The notes: generated from the sequence alone by a model not told the origin. A DNA stretch of 64,000 nt from Aptenodytes patagonicus (GCF_965638725.1 NC_134949.1:10476951-10540950); one strand, 5' to 3'; shown: positions 1-12,371, counted from the first letter of the stretch. Translations and numbers: made by a program.

Positions 1-360
1 GAAGTTGAGGTAGGCCTTGTGTTACTTAGCACCATCAAGGGCAAAGAACGAGAAGGAGGAGGGGTGAGAGAGAGAGAGAGAGAGATCACTAATCCTGGAT
101 CCAGCATCAGACCTGCCAACGGGGGGTGTCAGTGTGGAGAGCACCCCGAGGAGGCTCGTGTGCGCCCCTATTTATTGGCCCCAGTCCAAGGTTTCTAGAA
201 TCTTCTCTCAGCCCGGTTTCAGGAGTGGTTGAGACATTAGTCAGTCAAGGAGAGTGACACCGGGCCCCTCCCCGTGGCTGGCTTCTGGAGCTTTCCCTGG
301 GGCATTGTCTGTGCTCACAGCACAGTCACTTGGGCCTCGTCCCTTACACTTACCCAGCTT
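1..360 (-). mobile_element. Possible LTR-derived GC-rich segment at window edge
   Basis: This stretch is clearly richer in G+C than the AT-rich DNA that follows it. Read on the minus strand it has a polyadenylation-type AATAAA (complement of 171-176), then a compact GC-rich block and a (CT)n stretch, which is the kind of layout seen in retroviral long terminal repeats. No TG...CA ends, primer-binding site, target duplication or coding frame could be established, and the left side is cut by the window. It could equally be a unique GC-rich segment. This is an inference of low certainty. Confidence 0.28.
66..85. repeat. (GA)10 microsatellite
   Basis: Ten perfect GA units follow a short purine-rich run. 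It lies inside the GC-rich segment at the window edge. Confidence 0.9.
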
Positions 361-3300
361 CTAGTATTCTGCTACTCAGTACTAATACCATCTTCTAGCT
401 GATTTTGATGTGTGAGCTGAAATGATCTATAACAAAGGAATATTAACCTGTAAAGCTGTTGTACTGGAAGTAGCCTTCAATCGAATAAACTTACAATCAC
501 AGTACTTTCTCTTTGACAAACAAACTCTCTACAACGCCTTTAACAATAGAGTTATTAAAAAAAGTGCTTCTAAATTTTTTTCTCATTAAGCATCTTTCAC
601 CAAATGAAATAATATTAGAAAACTAGATGAAACATGAAACGGATAGATGATATTATAGTAACACAGGGCAGTACAATAATGGCTTGAATTTTTCACGGTT
701 CCCATTATAGCCTTAGTTTTTAGGGGTCACAGTTGAGCCACTGTAGATTGTATTGGAATGAAACTATAATTCAAAAATTTCTGGGTTACCAAGAGTTTTG
801 CAAAGCAATTTTTGAAGTGCTAGGGGAAGAGAATTATGGGGCTTTTTTTACTAGTTGTACATATTCTTCTTCCATTTCTTTTGGTTGCTTTGAAAAAAAC
901 AGGTTTTTAAAAATACAGAATGTTCTTTGTGAAGACTTCTACATTTCTGGGTATTTTGTGGGTATTTTTTTTGAAACATTGGAGATTTTTCCAGTCTGAG
1001 AAAAAAATAGCTACCAAGCAGATGCAGTAGCTATTTCAAAATACTCCCTCCCGCTACACCAACAGAAAACTGTACTGTTGATTGCCACTGCTTAATATTG
1101 TCTCCCACACATTTAGAAAGCCATGATTTCTAGAGTGAAATATCCAGGACAGTTCACTGAAATGAGGCTTGGCGTCCAGATTGCTAGCCTGGCTGTAATC
1201 ACCCTTTGAGTTATAGAGCTTGTAAATCACGTATCAAAACATGGGAACGCATCAATTAATGTTCTACTGGAAACAAATCAAGGACAAGCCTACAGTGTGA
1301 CATTCTGCCAGTTTTATTTCGAATAGACGTGGGGGAAAAGCTGAAATGTTTGGTCACAGCCTTTATTTACCCAATCTGTCTTATATACTATTGCATAATG
1401 CTATCACAATATTAATATGCAAATTACCACTCAAATAAAAGCCATGCTTTCCCTATTGATTTTCAGCAAAGCTTCTGTCACAAAGAAAAATACTTAGCAC
1501 TTATATTCCTTTTTCATCTTCAAAACTCTTTTAGTATGTTTTAATTAATCCTTTTCCTTTCATTTTTCTGACCCTGCATTAGCTTTTCTGCCTCCTTTAC
1601 CCATGTACTCTCAAGGTTATGTCCTCCTCTCAGTGTTTTCCCAAGACTTTTCATGTTTTCAAAAATGATCTCCCTCTCATCTCTTTTTACACCTAGAAAG
1701 CAGACCTTGGGAGACTGGCCAGAAGAAAAGGCTAGACAAGGGCAGAGAAGTTTCCAAGGTCAAAAAGAAACAAAGGAACTCTATTTCCAGGGAATAATGA
1801 ACAGTGGTCCCATCTACCGCTGCTGCTGCTTTTGCTTAACAGGTGCCTCAGTCTGGTCTCAGGCAATCTCTGGGGAGGTGGCAAGGTGACTTCTCTGCAG
1901 GACATCATGCAAGATGTGGTTCAGCTGGCCTCAAGGGTAGTGCGCGTGGGCATCCAGTCCACTGTGCCAGATGAGAAAATAGCAGTAGCCTCTTCTGGAG
2001 AGGAACTTTTTCTTCTCAAAGAGGATTTCTGCTGCAAAGTGTTGCGTGGGAGACAGAACATGCTTAGGTCCTACAGGAATTTCCCAGATCACTGGGAAAA
2101 CGTTGATCTGTGTTATAAAAGGAAAACTCTCATTCCAGATTTATCCTCTTAAACATTAAAAGCCCTTTTTTTTCACAGCTTCTATTTTTATATGTTTAAT
2201 TATTTTATTATGCCCTGGATTATTATTACTTACTGTGTGCTTAAGTAGATGTTTTGATGACAATTTCAAATACTGGACTATTAATACATACAAGCGGTTG
2301 AGGTGCTATGTACCTTTCTGAAGAAGATTAGTCACAAACTGGGCACCACGTCTGACCTACTTAAAGTCTGAAACCAGGATTTCAGCAGTGCACAGGACAA
2401 ATGCTTATCTGCTTCAAAAGGTTGTATTTCACTCCCAGAGCACAGATGGGTATGTGTGGGACTTGACAATGGGCTCCCCTTGGTAATAAAAAGGGGAAAA
2501 TTCTTGTGGTGCTCCTGGAGTCAGTCATCTGCATTTCAAAGTGGGGGAAAGGCTTTCTGTACTTCAGGGAGAGAGGACTGGACTTTTAAAGACACATTTT
2601 CTATCACAGCTATTGATGGAAATACAGCTCAGATTGTTATAATTTTCATATGACGTTTTAAGAGTTAGAGTATTATAAATGATCACCCCATTTACTTACA
2701 GAGAAATAGTGCTAGTAGTTTCCCAAACTGAAGGGCGATTTTTTTAAAGAAAATACGGATTTTGTCAATAACCCCATTTTCTCTGTTTCCTCTTTTAATT
2801 ATTTTTAAGAACCATCAGTTATAAATGTAAAGAAATATCTGAAAAGTCCTTCGAAAAGGAAATATTTCTGTTATTTCAATGTATCATCTTGAAATATCAA
2901 AATAATTCTCACCTTTTTTCCCCACAGTAGTTTCAAGTTGCAATAATTTGTATTTTATCAGTAATTGCTTTTATTTTCACTTTATTTTCTGATATGAGAG
3001 GGGAGTAAATATTAAACTATCCATATCTCCCTTTACCAGGACATTCTACCTAGATGTTTCATAATACTGCTTAACCAACAGCAAATGTTGTCTGAAGACA
3101 GAATTTAGAGATGACTCAAGGATAATAACAGGTACTTGGTGTGTTAGCTGATACACCTTGCTCTTGTTCTTGTAAATGTGCTGGGCAGTGGATGTAAAAA
3201 GCTGTATTTCAATTTGGAGACACAGTCACGTGGTTAATTTATAATTCACATAAGATATTAAATTTATCATTGTCTTCATTCTTTTAAGTAATGGAGATCT

Positions 3301-4839
3301 ATGATTTTAAACTTTTTAGTTCTAAACTAGAGCCGCTGGTAGTGTGTTTATATCCAGTAAATCTGTGATGCTGGAGACAGACATAGCTCCACATATACTT
3401 GCACTGCATGCACTCTGACTTCACTGGACTTTCTAGACTGTACCAAAAAGTGCAAACTAGGATTAAACTTAAAAGGACCAAGTGAGAGCAGATTGTTAAC
3501 TTAAGTAATTGATTATTTAAGTTACTTGGTACCTTCTGAAAACGTCCACATTCCTCTGTGTCATTACTTCTCGTTTATCTTGCACTGCTTAGGGTTTGGG
3601 GATTTTTATATTTTTATATATATAGTCAGATTGCCTTTGTCCTTCTTTTAGGAAAAAAAACCAACAAACCAAAACAACTACTCAACTTACTTCCCTTCAC
3701 ACCTTCTTTAAATTCTCATAGTTACTATGGAAACAGCTATTAAACTGGGAGTGGCAGTAATTAATAACATCTGCAAGTGCAATGTGAAGTCTACAACAAA
3801 ATTAATCCCAGCATTTGGAGTGGATTGTACAGAGCTGCCCTTTTTGCTTTGCATGGAACTGCAGACTGTGCAGAGCTGATTATAACAAGGGGGCATAACA
3901 TTACCATCCTGATAAATTATGGCTTGTGAAATAGTTTGGACAAAAGAGGGGGTACTAACCCATATGAATAAATTACATCATTGTTACATAGTTTAATGGG
4001 GTATGATTCTGGAAAGAATTAAACCCGTATAGATACTATGGGCACATGCAAAAATTTTACTTTAGGCTTTCAGACAGCATAAAAATTCACACTGCTTAAA
4101 TGATAGCAGAGGCTTGAAATGTAACTTTTAAATCCATTCCTTCATTTTAGTTAGAGACTGGGGTTGATCAGACATGCAAGTTTACCTACAGCTGCTTTTA
4201 TCTTTTGACTTTTCACTTTAAAAGCTGAATTGGAATTTTTTCAGAACTGCCAATTAAAGATTTGTAATAAATCATGGAAGAGATGAGAGAAACTATCTGC
4301 CCTTAGGCTTTATTGGAGAAGGAATATTATAAATATTTATTATTTTATTATTTCTTAAGGGTACTTGGCATAAAGTCTACCATCTACCCCACCAGCTTCT
4401 CTCATCAGAAACTACGGGTACACAGAAGAGTCAAGTTTACCTTAAATCATTTTTGCAATTGGTGTAAAATATGTAGCAGATGCTGTATTATCAGATTGAG
4501 GTATATAGCATCACACAGGAGTGAGTCCTGCCCTCACCCTGGGGGCACAAGTAGTGAGCCTTGTGCTCCTAAACCAGAAGCTATGTGGCCTCCATTATCT
4601 GAGCTAATAATCTCTGCTTAGGGGCAAAGCATATTAGACTGGGCCCGATCCCAGATAACGGGGCCACCTGGCTTCTGAGCCAGCACAGTGTGGTCACAGC
4701 AAAGTCACGTCAGTCTGCAGTGTCCTCCCTGGACATACTAAAAGACTTGCGAAATACACGTCTGCTTTTTATTGTTACAACTCCTAATTTGCCATCTTTT
4801 AAAACTAAAATAAGTGGACATGTGCACATCAGCATGTGT

Positions 4840-5190
4840 AGACCACCTCTGTCCGTGTTCTCCTTCCCCTTTCTCTTCTTTGTGATCCTTCCCACCCACC
4901 TAGCTCTAAGTTTTCCATCCCCCTATTCTTTCGTCTTCCTAAGCATTTTTTTTCCTCTTAATTTTCCTGCTTTCTTGTTTCACTTTACTTTTCCCCACCT
5001 CACTCTTTCCTTTCCTTTTTAAAATTTTATCTTCCTTTTATGGTATAAAAATTCACTGGTTTGTCTTCATTTCCACATGCATACCCTTTCTTCTTGATTT
5101 GTACTTTCCTGTTCTTAACTCTTACTTTTCCCCTATTGTCTTTCATTCTAACTTTTTTTTTTTCATCTCTTCCCTGCTCCATATTCCTTC
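4840..5190 (+). repeat. Pyrimidine-rich (C/T) tract
   Basis: For about 350 bases the plus strand is dominated by C and T, in runs such as CTTCCCC and TTTCCTTT with few purines. There is no fixed repeat unit, so this is a strand-asymmetric low-complexity tract. A 110-codon plus-strand frame over it is rich in Phe, Ser, Leu and Pro only because of this composition and is not a gene. Confidence 0.7.
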
Positions 5191-6537
5191 TGAGTTATTT
5201 TTGTATTCACTAATAGTTTGTGAGGCAGATGAAATGGGAGACTGATACCATCTCAACCACCTATTTTAGGATGGGATGCATCATTCTGTGGAGGTGCTGG
5301 TCTATGTCCATTGACTACAAATGGAGCCGAGATCACTAGTTTCTCCCAGCTGCTAAACTTAAAAGCATCAGGAGGTTGGCGATCCACCACTGAATGCAAA
5401 CACCACTCTGTAAAAGGTTCTTGGAGGCAATTCTCTGACAAATACTGTGTCTCGTTCATGCACAATACCTCGTCCAAAGATACCAATGCTCCCGCACTCT
5501 CAGGTTGTCATTCTCAGCTGAGAGCACAAGTCCCTTAAACAACAGTCATTTAATTAAAAGCACAGTACTTACTGTTTTTACTTATTGGATAAGACAAAAG
5601 AAACATTTTTTTTTTTTCCTTGTAGGTGGTCCATGTGTATCTCACCAAGTGCAGAATGAGAACAGTAATAACTGTGTTCCCAAAAGAAGGGAGTTGGATA
5701 CAACTTTCTTACTAAGCTTTAGCTCACCCTGTTGAACTTCCAAAAGCAGCATCTGTGGCTGGATGGCATGACAGCACCCATTCTTTTGCAGGAATATTGC
5801 TAATTAAAATCTCAGCAGTAACTTCTGAATGCAGCTTTCATAACCACCTGGTTAATTAGGTTAGATGGGTCAAGCAGGTATGAGAGATTGAGGTGGCTTC
5901 AGCCCATTCGGCTGGAAGTGGTTTGCTATGGTTATTCTGATTGCCACCTCAGACGGCAGCTGTCCTCTCCTTTCAGTGGGACGATGTACTACCCTTTTTT
6001 AGTCCTATAAAGTTGCAAGATACCAGATTTCAGGATAGTAGCATTCTTGCACTTAGAAAAGCTTCTACTGGTGTAAAGATGAATCTCACAGGGTGAAAAT
6101 TTGGGGAAAAATTGTCTGATTTAGGAGGTGAAAGAAGAAATACATAAATATTTTTGGTTCAAGAAAGAACTGTATCTGCTTAAAGTCAATGGAAGGGATG
6201 GAATAAACTAAGTTAAAATAGTTTAGGGGCTGGGTGGAAGATAGACAAGGTTGTATAAAAATATTGTGTCACTTAATCCATCTTTACATAAAATATGTAT
6301 TATTTGTATAAGACTTTTCTTAGAAGTTATATTTCTTTACAAGCTCAGAACATACCACAGTTTAACATTTATAATTGAGGGTTTCCTCCAGTAAGATTAC
6401 TGACATTTATGGTTTTCTGTGAATAGTGTCACAACATCAATATGAGATTTACAATGAGCACTTCTACATTACACTGTGAAATACAATACAGTGATTCTTG
6501 AACAAAAAAAGTTCATTTTCCTTACGAACTCAGAAGC

Positions 6538-6576
<39 letters not shown>
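6538..6576. repeat. (ATA)13 trinucleotide microsatellite
   Basis: Thirteen perfect ATA units. A perfect array of this length is expected to be length-polymorphic between individuals. Confidence 0.95.
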
Positions 6577-7770
6577 GAATGAACACAGAGCCTTTCAGAA
6601 CCAAACTACTATCTCCACATAGTGCTACAGTGTCCTGCATAGACATATCAGGATCAATGATAATTGAATAAACTTTGCATTATGCTTCCTCCTTAAATGG
6701 ATGAAGTTTTACAAGCCTGGCACTTTGTTTTAAGATACTTTTCTCTGGTATTCACTGAGAGAATATTTATTATGCTGGGCTCCAAGTTCAATATTAAACT
6801 ATACTTAAATTATTGTTGGTTTAACAGCGGTGTCAAAAAAAACAACCAAACAAAAAAACTTTCAGTGTGAAAATGCATACATCCCTGCTCTCGTGACTAG
6901 AATTAGGATGAATGTTTTCCTCAAATCTGACAATAACAAGAAAAAAATAAACAATTATATCAGATAGGGAAAGTTTTGCTACTAGTTTCAGCATGCTTAC
7001 ACAAATGTGAATAAAAGCAAGGGTGAGAACCAAACAGTGTTGACTACCTTGCTGCTGGATGTAGCTCACAAAGTTTTTACAATATAAAATGATATCCGAT
7101 TCAAATATGTGACACAAGTCAGCTCACTTGCAATGGGCTGGATCCTGCATTTCCATCTGGTGCAGACTTCAATAAGAGGTTTTTTTTCCCTGAAATTAGA
7201 AATTGAGATCAGGCTGCCTGCACTCTCTAGTCAGTCCCACACAAGCAAACAGAATGAGAATTATTCAGTAAGATTACCCCCTCCTGCCCTGTGTAACACA
7301 TAGACATAAAGAAGATACTACATGCCAGGAACAAAATGGTATTTTGGTATTGCTGTGGTATTGATTAAGACCTTGTCATACTTTTTACAGTATTTCAGCG
7401 AGCACATTTTGGCTGAACTGAATGACATCTGGGGTTCCACCTAGCAAAGTGCTTGTCACCTCAACCACAAAGGTGAAGTGTACTCAGCACATTGCAGATT
7501 AGGGTCAGCGAGAAAAACAGCCACTACCGATTTATTGAATAGAACAAAAAAAAAAAGACACTTAAGACACTTGGTCATTGCGTGCTATCTAGTCACACAA
7601 GTGCTGCTATCACTGTCTATGTTAAGTGTTAAACTGCCACTGTTTTCCAAAAGTTTTATGACAATCCTGATTACTGAAGAATGAATTTATATACAGGCAT
7701 AAAACCAGATTAATAAAACTTTGAATCTGGTTCTAACTTCATATTTGTTTTTTTTAAAAATGGTTAAGAG

Positions 7771-7800
7771 AGAGACAAAAGGCCCATATCTTTTGTCTCT
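7771..7800. other. Perfect 11-bp hairpin
   Basis: AGAGACAAAAG (7771-7781) is followed by an 8-base spacer and its exact reverse complement CTTTTGTCTCT (7790-7800). It lies in intergenic DNA, and no flanking gene or terminator context explains it. Confidence 0.8.
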
Positions 7801-8047
7801 TATGCTGGATTTGCAACAGGGTAAATCATTTATGAAAATGTAAATAATATATCCAGAAATTTAAATTAAAGAGAAAAGCTTGATCATTAGTTAATACTTG
7901 TTACTGATATACTGAACTGAGAAGAAGCCTTTGATGCAAAATAAATTTTGTATTTTTGCAACAGGAATTTTTATTTCTGACGTATGGACCACAATGGTCA
8001 ATTGAAAGTTTCCCAGTAATTGCAATAGACTCACGGAACAGAATAGA

Positions 8048-8129
8048 AACATAGAATCATGTAGGTTGGAAAAGGCCTTTGTAAGGTCATCGAGTCCAAC
8101 CGTAAACCCAACACTGCCAAGTCCACCAA
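8048..8129 (-). mobile_element. CR1 LINE 3'-end fragment
   Basis: The plus strand reads ACATAGAATCAT, then GGTTGGAAAAGGCC, then AAGGTCATCGAGTCCAACC and a segment ending AACACTGCCAAGTCCACC. This is the complement of the 3' untranslated end of an avian CR1 LINE, so the element lies on the minus strand. Only the last 80 or so bases remain and no coding part is present. The tail octamer is reduced to about one degenerate copy. The AACACTGCCAAGTCCACC segment differs from the larger CR1 at 49715-51364, which suggests a different subfamily. Confidence 0.85.
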
Positions 8130-11100
8130 GCAGGTGCAAAGCAAACTTTTTGTAAGACCCCTCTCATTATATCAATCCCTGTCATTCCTGTGCTCCTTCA
8201 CAGACAGGTCTCGATCAGATATGTCAGGCAATAAATTGAGAATGAGGTGAAGTAAGAATGAAGAAAGATTTACTTTCGTGGTTTGTCATTCAAGTCTATA
8301 TTTAAGCGCTTAAAAAAGATGACTTGTCAGCTGTGATAGACCTTTAGGAACCTTAACACAGGTAAATTACAAGAATATCTGCAGTGCAACATTATGGTGA
8401 AGTAAAAACCACATACTTAAAATATTGTTTGAAACGTGACTGTGTAGGGAAATAGTATAATCATCAAATGTAAAGGAATTGATCACTTAGGAGATTTTAA
8501 TGGTTTTTTAAAATTTCATGATGAAACTACGTTTGTGCTTTTTTTTTTTTTCCTGGGTTATGGGAGGATGAAGAAATATCAAGAAAGTTAATTCTGCTAG
8601 TACTATGTTTTAAGTCAATCACACTTTCCTGTTACAGCTAGTGGGAACTCCTTTGAGCACAATTACTCATGTTTGTCAGATGAGGTCAACATTTTGAAAC
8701 ATGCTGCATCTTTATTAAATACCTGGCATAAAAATGCATTTTTAAGCCATAAATAATTAGGTGAAACAAAAGGGTGAGTAAATAGTAAATAACACATTCC
8801 TCCTGGAGTAACTCCTGCATTCTTTTCTTCCCTGTGCTTCAGGGTGGCATTGGCTTCCTGAATTTCATATTAAGAAAAAAAAAGGCAAAAATTCAAAAGC
8901 CAACTTCAAGCCTCACTTAATTTTGAAGGAAAACTGTTATTTGGGTCCAGCTTTTCTCAAAACTGGGCTCCGGTCCAAGCTTGCTTGTAAATCCTGTAAA
9001 GCTTGCAGGCTGAACTTGAGTTGCATATCACAGATCTGAGTCTTCCCATAAATGCCAGAGAGGTAGCCCTTGCCCAGCTCCATTTCCCAGCCCTGGCTGC
9101 TCCTCAACACCTCAACTAGCTTGTTTGGAGCTAACCTGGGTATTTCTCCTCCACGCTGCAGCCACATGTAGACACCCTTTCTCTTCACCTTCATCCCTGA
9201 GTTTCAGTGAGCTCCACAGGCATTCACTTGCACCTAAGTGGCATTCACTGTAGGATTACCTTCCAGAGAGTCTTGTTATACAGTTGTAAATAACACAGTA
9301 GATTTGATGCTTCAAATATTGCTATATTAAAAAATAGCGGTATTTCCTCTAGCATCTTTTTCACATTTTAGCTATCGTTACAGTGTATTAGTGCCGATGA
9401 AACAATCACAATCCAGACCTTACGGTTCTAGGTGGGCTGCCAACCCACCCATGCATTGCACCATTGCATTGCTAGCCATGTGTTATTGTTGGAATTATTA
9501 GTAGCAATAATTATTGCACTAAGGAGCTCTATAAATGATGGTTGCAGCATCACAAATGTAGACTTATAGAAAATTATACTAATGATGAAAGAAACATTCC
9601 TGTGTAACCCTATACTTTTCTATTTATTTTACATTATCATTCTCTGATCTTTCTCTGTCTCCTGTACATTGTATTGAGACAGTACGTCTGAGCGAGAGTG
9701 GTCTTGCTTATTCTTACCTACTGAATCCATTTCCCATGTGGGTTTGCACAGTCATTTGCACCCTCTCTTGCCCTGACCAATGTGTGCATCCTTTTCTGCT
9801 TGCCCATTTCAGTGGGAGAGCACCTCTTTCTCAGCTCATTGACCATGGCTTGGTGAGCAGTGTGTGGGCCTTTGGGGGGGGGGGGGGGGGGGAGCACAGC
9901 TGGGAATTGAACCCGAGCACTTTCCTGTTGAGCAGACATGACATGGGCGAATGCTGGATCCTTCAGGAAAGGAAGGAGCCAGGCGGGGCGTTTCCATCCT
10001 TTATTCTGTAGGGGTGTTGCCGGAGTGCTAATCCATCACTGTGTTGCCCACTGCGAGGCTGTAGGTGTTTTGGGGCACAGCTAGCAGAAGAACATCTAGT
10101 TTGTGGATCTCAGCAGAGTTTAGGCATGAACTCGTGCCAACACTCAGAGTCCTATCAAGGGCCAGAATCAGTGGTTTTTTGGGAATATTCATGTTCATAA
10201 CTGAATTGATGTCCTCTTGATACTGGATAATGCTATCTTTAAACAGTGTGGGGCCCTAAGAGTGAGGAGATGCCTTAAATTACACTCTAAGAAGTAAATT
10301 TGTCATGGCCTTGTGCAACCTGAACTACTCCACATTTCCAGCCTCTTTCCTCTGTGCATTTCTCCAAACCTTTACTCCACTCCCAACATCTTCTCTCCAC
10401 CCTGGATTTCATCTTGATACATCCCATGTGAAGCAGCATCTCTGTGCCACATGCCCATGACTCTGCAGTTACCTGTCGCACCTTGCAGCAGAGACCATCG
10501 GTGCCTCTACATCCCTGTAGGAAAGCAGAGGTGCTGAGTATCTGACGCGTTGCCACTGATGTGGCAAAACTGTAAAACCTATGGAGACCTACAGAAGCGA
10601 GTTTGTAGGGACTCTTGAGACTTTGAGTCTACAGGCTGCAGTACCATTTTAGAAATTGCTATTTTGGACTTGCATCCAAACCCTGAATCCTGCGTACCTG
10701 CAAGTAGGTGGATAGGAGAAGACAACTGGGAGCTCTTCCCACCAGCTCCAAAGTGCCAGCTCCAAACCCGAAACAATGTAGATAAGTGACTGCATGCTTT
10801 ACAGATTGCAACTGAAATACTGTGCTGGCTTGGAGCCTGGGCAATGTGAAAACTCAATTCTTCATTTGTGGATCTCAGCTTTGGTCCTTTTGCCACCTTC
10901 AAAATAGAGATGAGCACTTTTCTGGTTTATATAAATTATGAGTTAATACATTCAAGATGATGTGACCCTGAAATACAAAGGACGTGAAGACAACATGAAT
11001 ACTGGGTCTGCTCTTTCATTTTCACCCGTTGGACTAATTAGATATATAAAAATATAAATATAATTACATAATTATATTTAATTAAATAAAAATATATAAA

Positions 11101-11339
11101 CATATAAAAGGAAAGATACAGAAGCAAACAAAACCAACAACCCAGAGATCGAAAAGAAAATCAAAATTGTCACTGAACTTTTAACTGCTTTAGCAAACAA
11201 GCTAAGAAATATTTCCCTGGATTACTTTGTCCATTTGTACGGAGAATGTATAGCTGCCGCAGAGACTGCTATACGTGAACACGGGTAAAATAAAGGACGG
11301 GAGAGGGAATTTGTCCTCCGAATTGCCAAAGGAATCTGA
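8130..11339. other. Upstream flank between a CR1 fragment and the CpG island
   Basis: No supported gene. Minus-strand frames at 8937-9194, 10287-10556 and 10579-10917 have no recognisable domains. The stretch contains a 19-base G-run and, at about 11040-11110, an AT-rich segment of TATAAA-like words just before the abrupt rise in G+C. Distal promoter elements of CACNA2D1 could lie here, but none can be assigned from sequence alone. Confidence 0.55.
9874..9892. repeat. Poly-G run (19 G)
   Basis: An uninterrupted run of 19 G. Runs like this are unstable, can form quadruplex DNA and are often mis-sized in sequencing, so the exact length is uncertain. Confidence 0.9.
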
Positions 11340-11730
11340 AATTAACATCTAGGTTAGAGATGCGGTCGGGGCGGGGAAGACGCCTGAGGACTCCCAGCCG
11401 TGCCCCCAGAAGTGCTTCGGGGACCCTCCGGGGACGGGACTCCGCGGAGGGCGGTGCCGGCCGCGCTGCTCCGCCGGGCCAGCTCCGGCGGAGAGCGCGA
11501 CATGTATCGACACACGTATAAATGTAGATATACCTATCAAAAAATGCAGCCCAGACCGGTGGCACAGGGGCTGTGTGAGGCTGCTGCTTAAAAGGGAGGG
11601 CCGGGGGGAGGAATGAAAACAAGGCACGAAGCGGTTTTAAAAATAGCGTCCGGGCGGCGGGGAGGTGCGGCACGCACCCCCCCGGCGGGCGGCGCGGGGC
11701 GGGAGCGCGGCTCCCGCGGCGCCGGGGGCG

Positions 11731-11755
11731 GCCCGGCCCGGCCCGGCCCGGCCCG
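11731..11755. repeat. (GCCCG)5 pentamer array
   Basis: Five perfect GCCCG units lie inside the CpG island, upstream of coding exon 1. They provide overlapping GC-rich binding-site-like words, and arrays of this kind can vary in copy number. Confidence 0.9.
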
Positions 11756-12045
11756 GGGAGTTCCTCGGCTGCCTTGTAAGGAGCGCGGCCGCCACAGGGC
11801 CCGGCGCCCCCCCGCGCTCCCCGCCCCGACTTTCCCCCGCTGCCGGCAGGGAAGGCAGGAGCCGGGAGAGATCTGCCCGTCTCCAACTCTCTCCCCTTCT
11901 TTCCTCCTCTCCCTTCAGGAGCCCCCACCCCGCCTGCCTCTCTCCTCCTCCTCCTCCTCTTTCTGCTCTGCAATCAGGGGAATAAATCAGGGAAGGACAC
12001 ACGCACACACAGAGTGAGCGGAGATCTGTTACAAAAGTAGCCCTG

Positions 12046-12087
12046 ATGGCGGCGGATCAGATGAAGCTGGAGCTGCTGCTGGAGTAG
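12046..12087 (+). promoter_or_regulatory. Upstream ORF (13 codons) in the presumed 5' UTR
   Basis: ATG at 12046 opens a 13-codon frame, MAADQMKLELLLE, that ends at TAG 12085-12087, 284 bases before the CACNA2D1 ATG. Its start context has C at -3 and G at +4, so it is only moderate, and a second ATG (12061) lies in the same frame. If transcription starts upstream of 12046, this frame would be scanned before the main start and could lower translation. Whether it is in the mRNA depends on the unknown start site. Confidence 0.4.
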
Positions 12088-12350
12088 CAGAGTAGAGTCT
12101 CTCTCTCTCTTCTCCGTTTCTCCTCTTCCCCCTCTCCACCCACAGATCTCCATCGTTTCTCCTCCTCCTTCCCACCCTCGGCCGCGCTCCCGCTTCTCGG
12201 CACATCTCTGGGCTGCGCCTCCTGCGAGGGGGCGGGCGGGGGGGGGGGGGAGAGCGGAGGAGGCTTTAAAAAACAACAGCCCCCCCACACCACCACACAC
12301 ACAATAATTGAATTTATTATTATTGCCGTCTCGCCGACTTGGGGAAGGGG

Positions 12351-12365
12351 GATCGATCTTCGATC
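12351..12365 (+). other. Small hairpin just before the CACNA2D1 ATG
   Basis: GATCGA (12351-12356), loop TCT, TCGATC (12360-12365) form a perfect 6-bp stem ending six bases before the start codon. In the mRNA it would be a weak stem next to the initiation site. A functional role is inference only. Confidence 0.5.
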
Positions 12366-12371
12366 AGGAAG

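Larger units (their letters stand above)
361..8047. other. Intergenic flank upstream of CACNA2D1, no gene seen
   Basis: This is AT-rich sequence with no supported coding exon. The open frames are all short (about 110 codons or fewer), have no recognisable domains and overlap on both strands. In mammals the region upstream of CACNA2D1 is a large intergenic space before the 3' end of PCLO, and the absence of genes here fits that arrangement. It contains a pyrimidine-rich tract, a TAA microsatellite and a small perfect hairpin, listed separately. A unique segment around 1084-1530 carries an octamer-type motif and is discussed as a possible enhancer. Confidence 0.6.

Noticed and set aside
1832..2152. 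A plus-strand frame with SLQDIMQDVVQLASRVV, faintly like the exon 2 region of alpha2delta-1 (D-x-M-Q-x-D-x-V-x-L-A).
   Set aside because: It lies 10 kb upstream of exon 1 on the same strand, so it cannot be exon 2. The similarity covers only a dozen residues with a gap, and the rest of the frame is unrelated. Chance is the best account.
9895..9945. Minus-strand GGGTTCAATTCCC, which matches a tRNA T-arm / B-box.
   Set aside because: No A-box at the right distance and no acceptor or anticodon stem can be folded. There is no tRNA gene and no clear tRNA-derived SINE body around it.
11269..12302. Long open frames on both strands (up to 234 codons) in the CpG island.
   Set aside because: They overlap in several frames, are dominated by Arg, Gly, Pro and Ala, and exist because stop codons are rare in GC-rich DNA. 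No domain or splice logic supports them.
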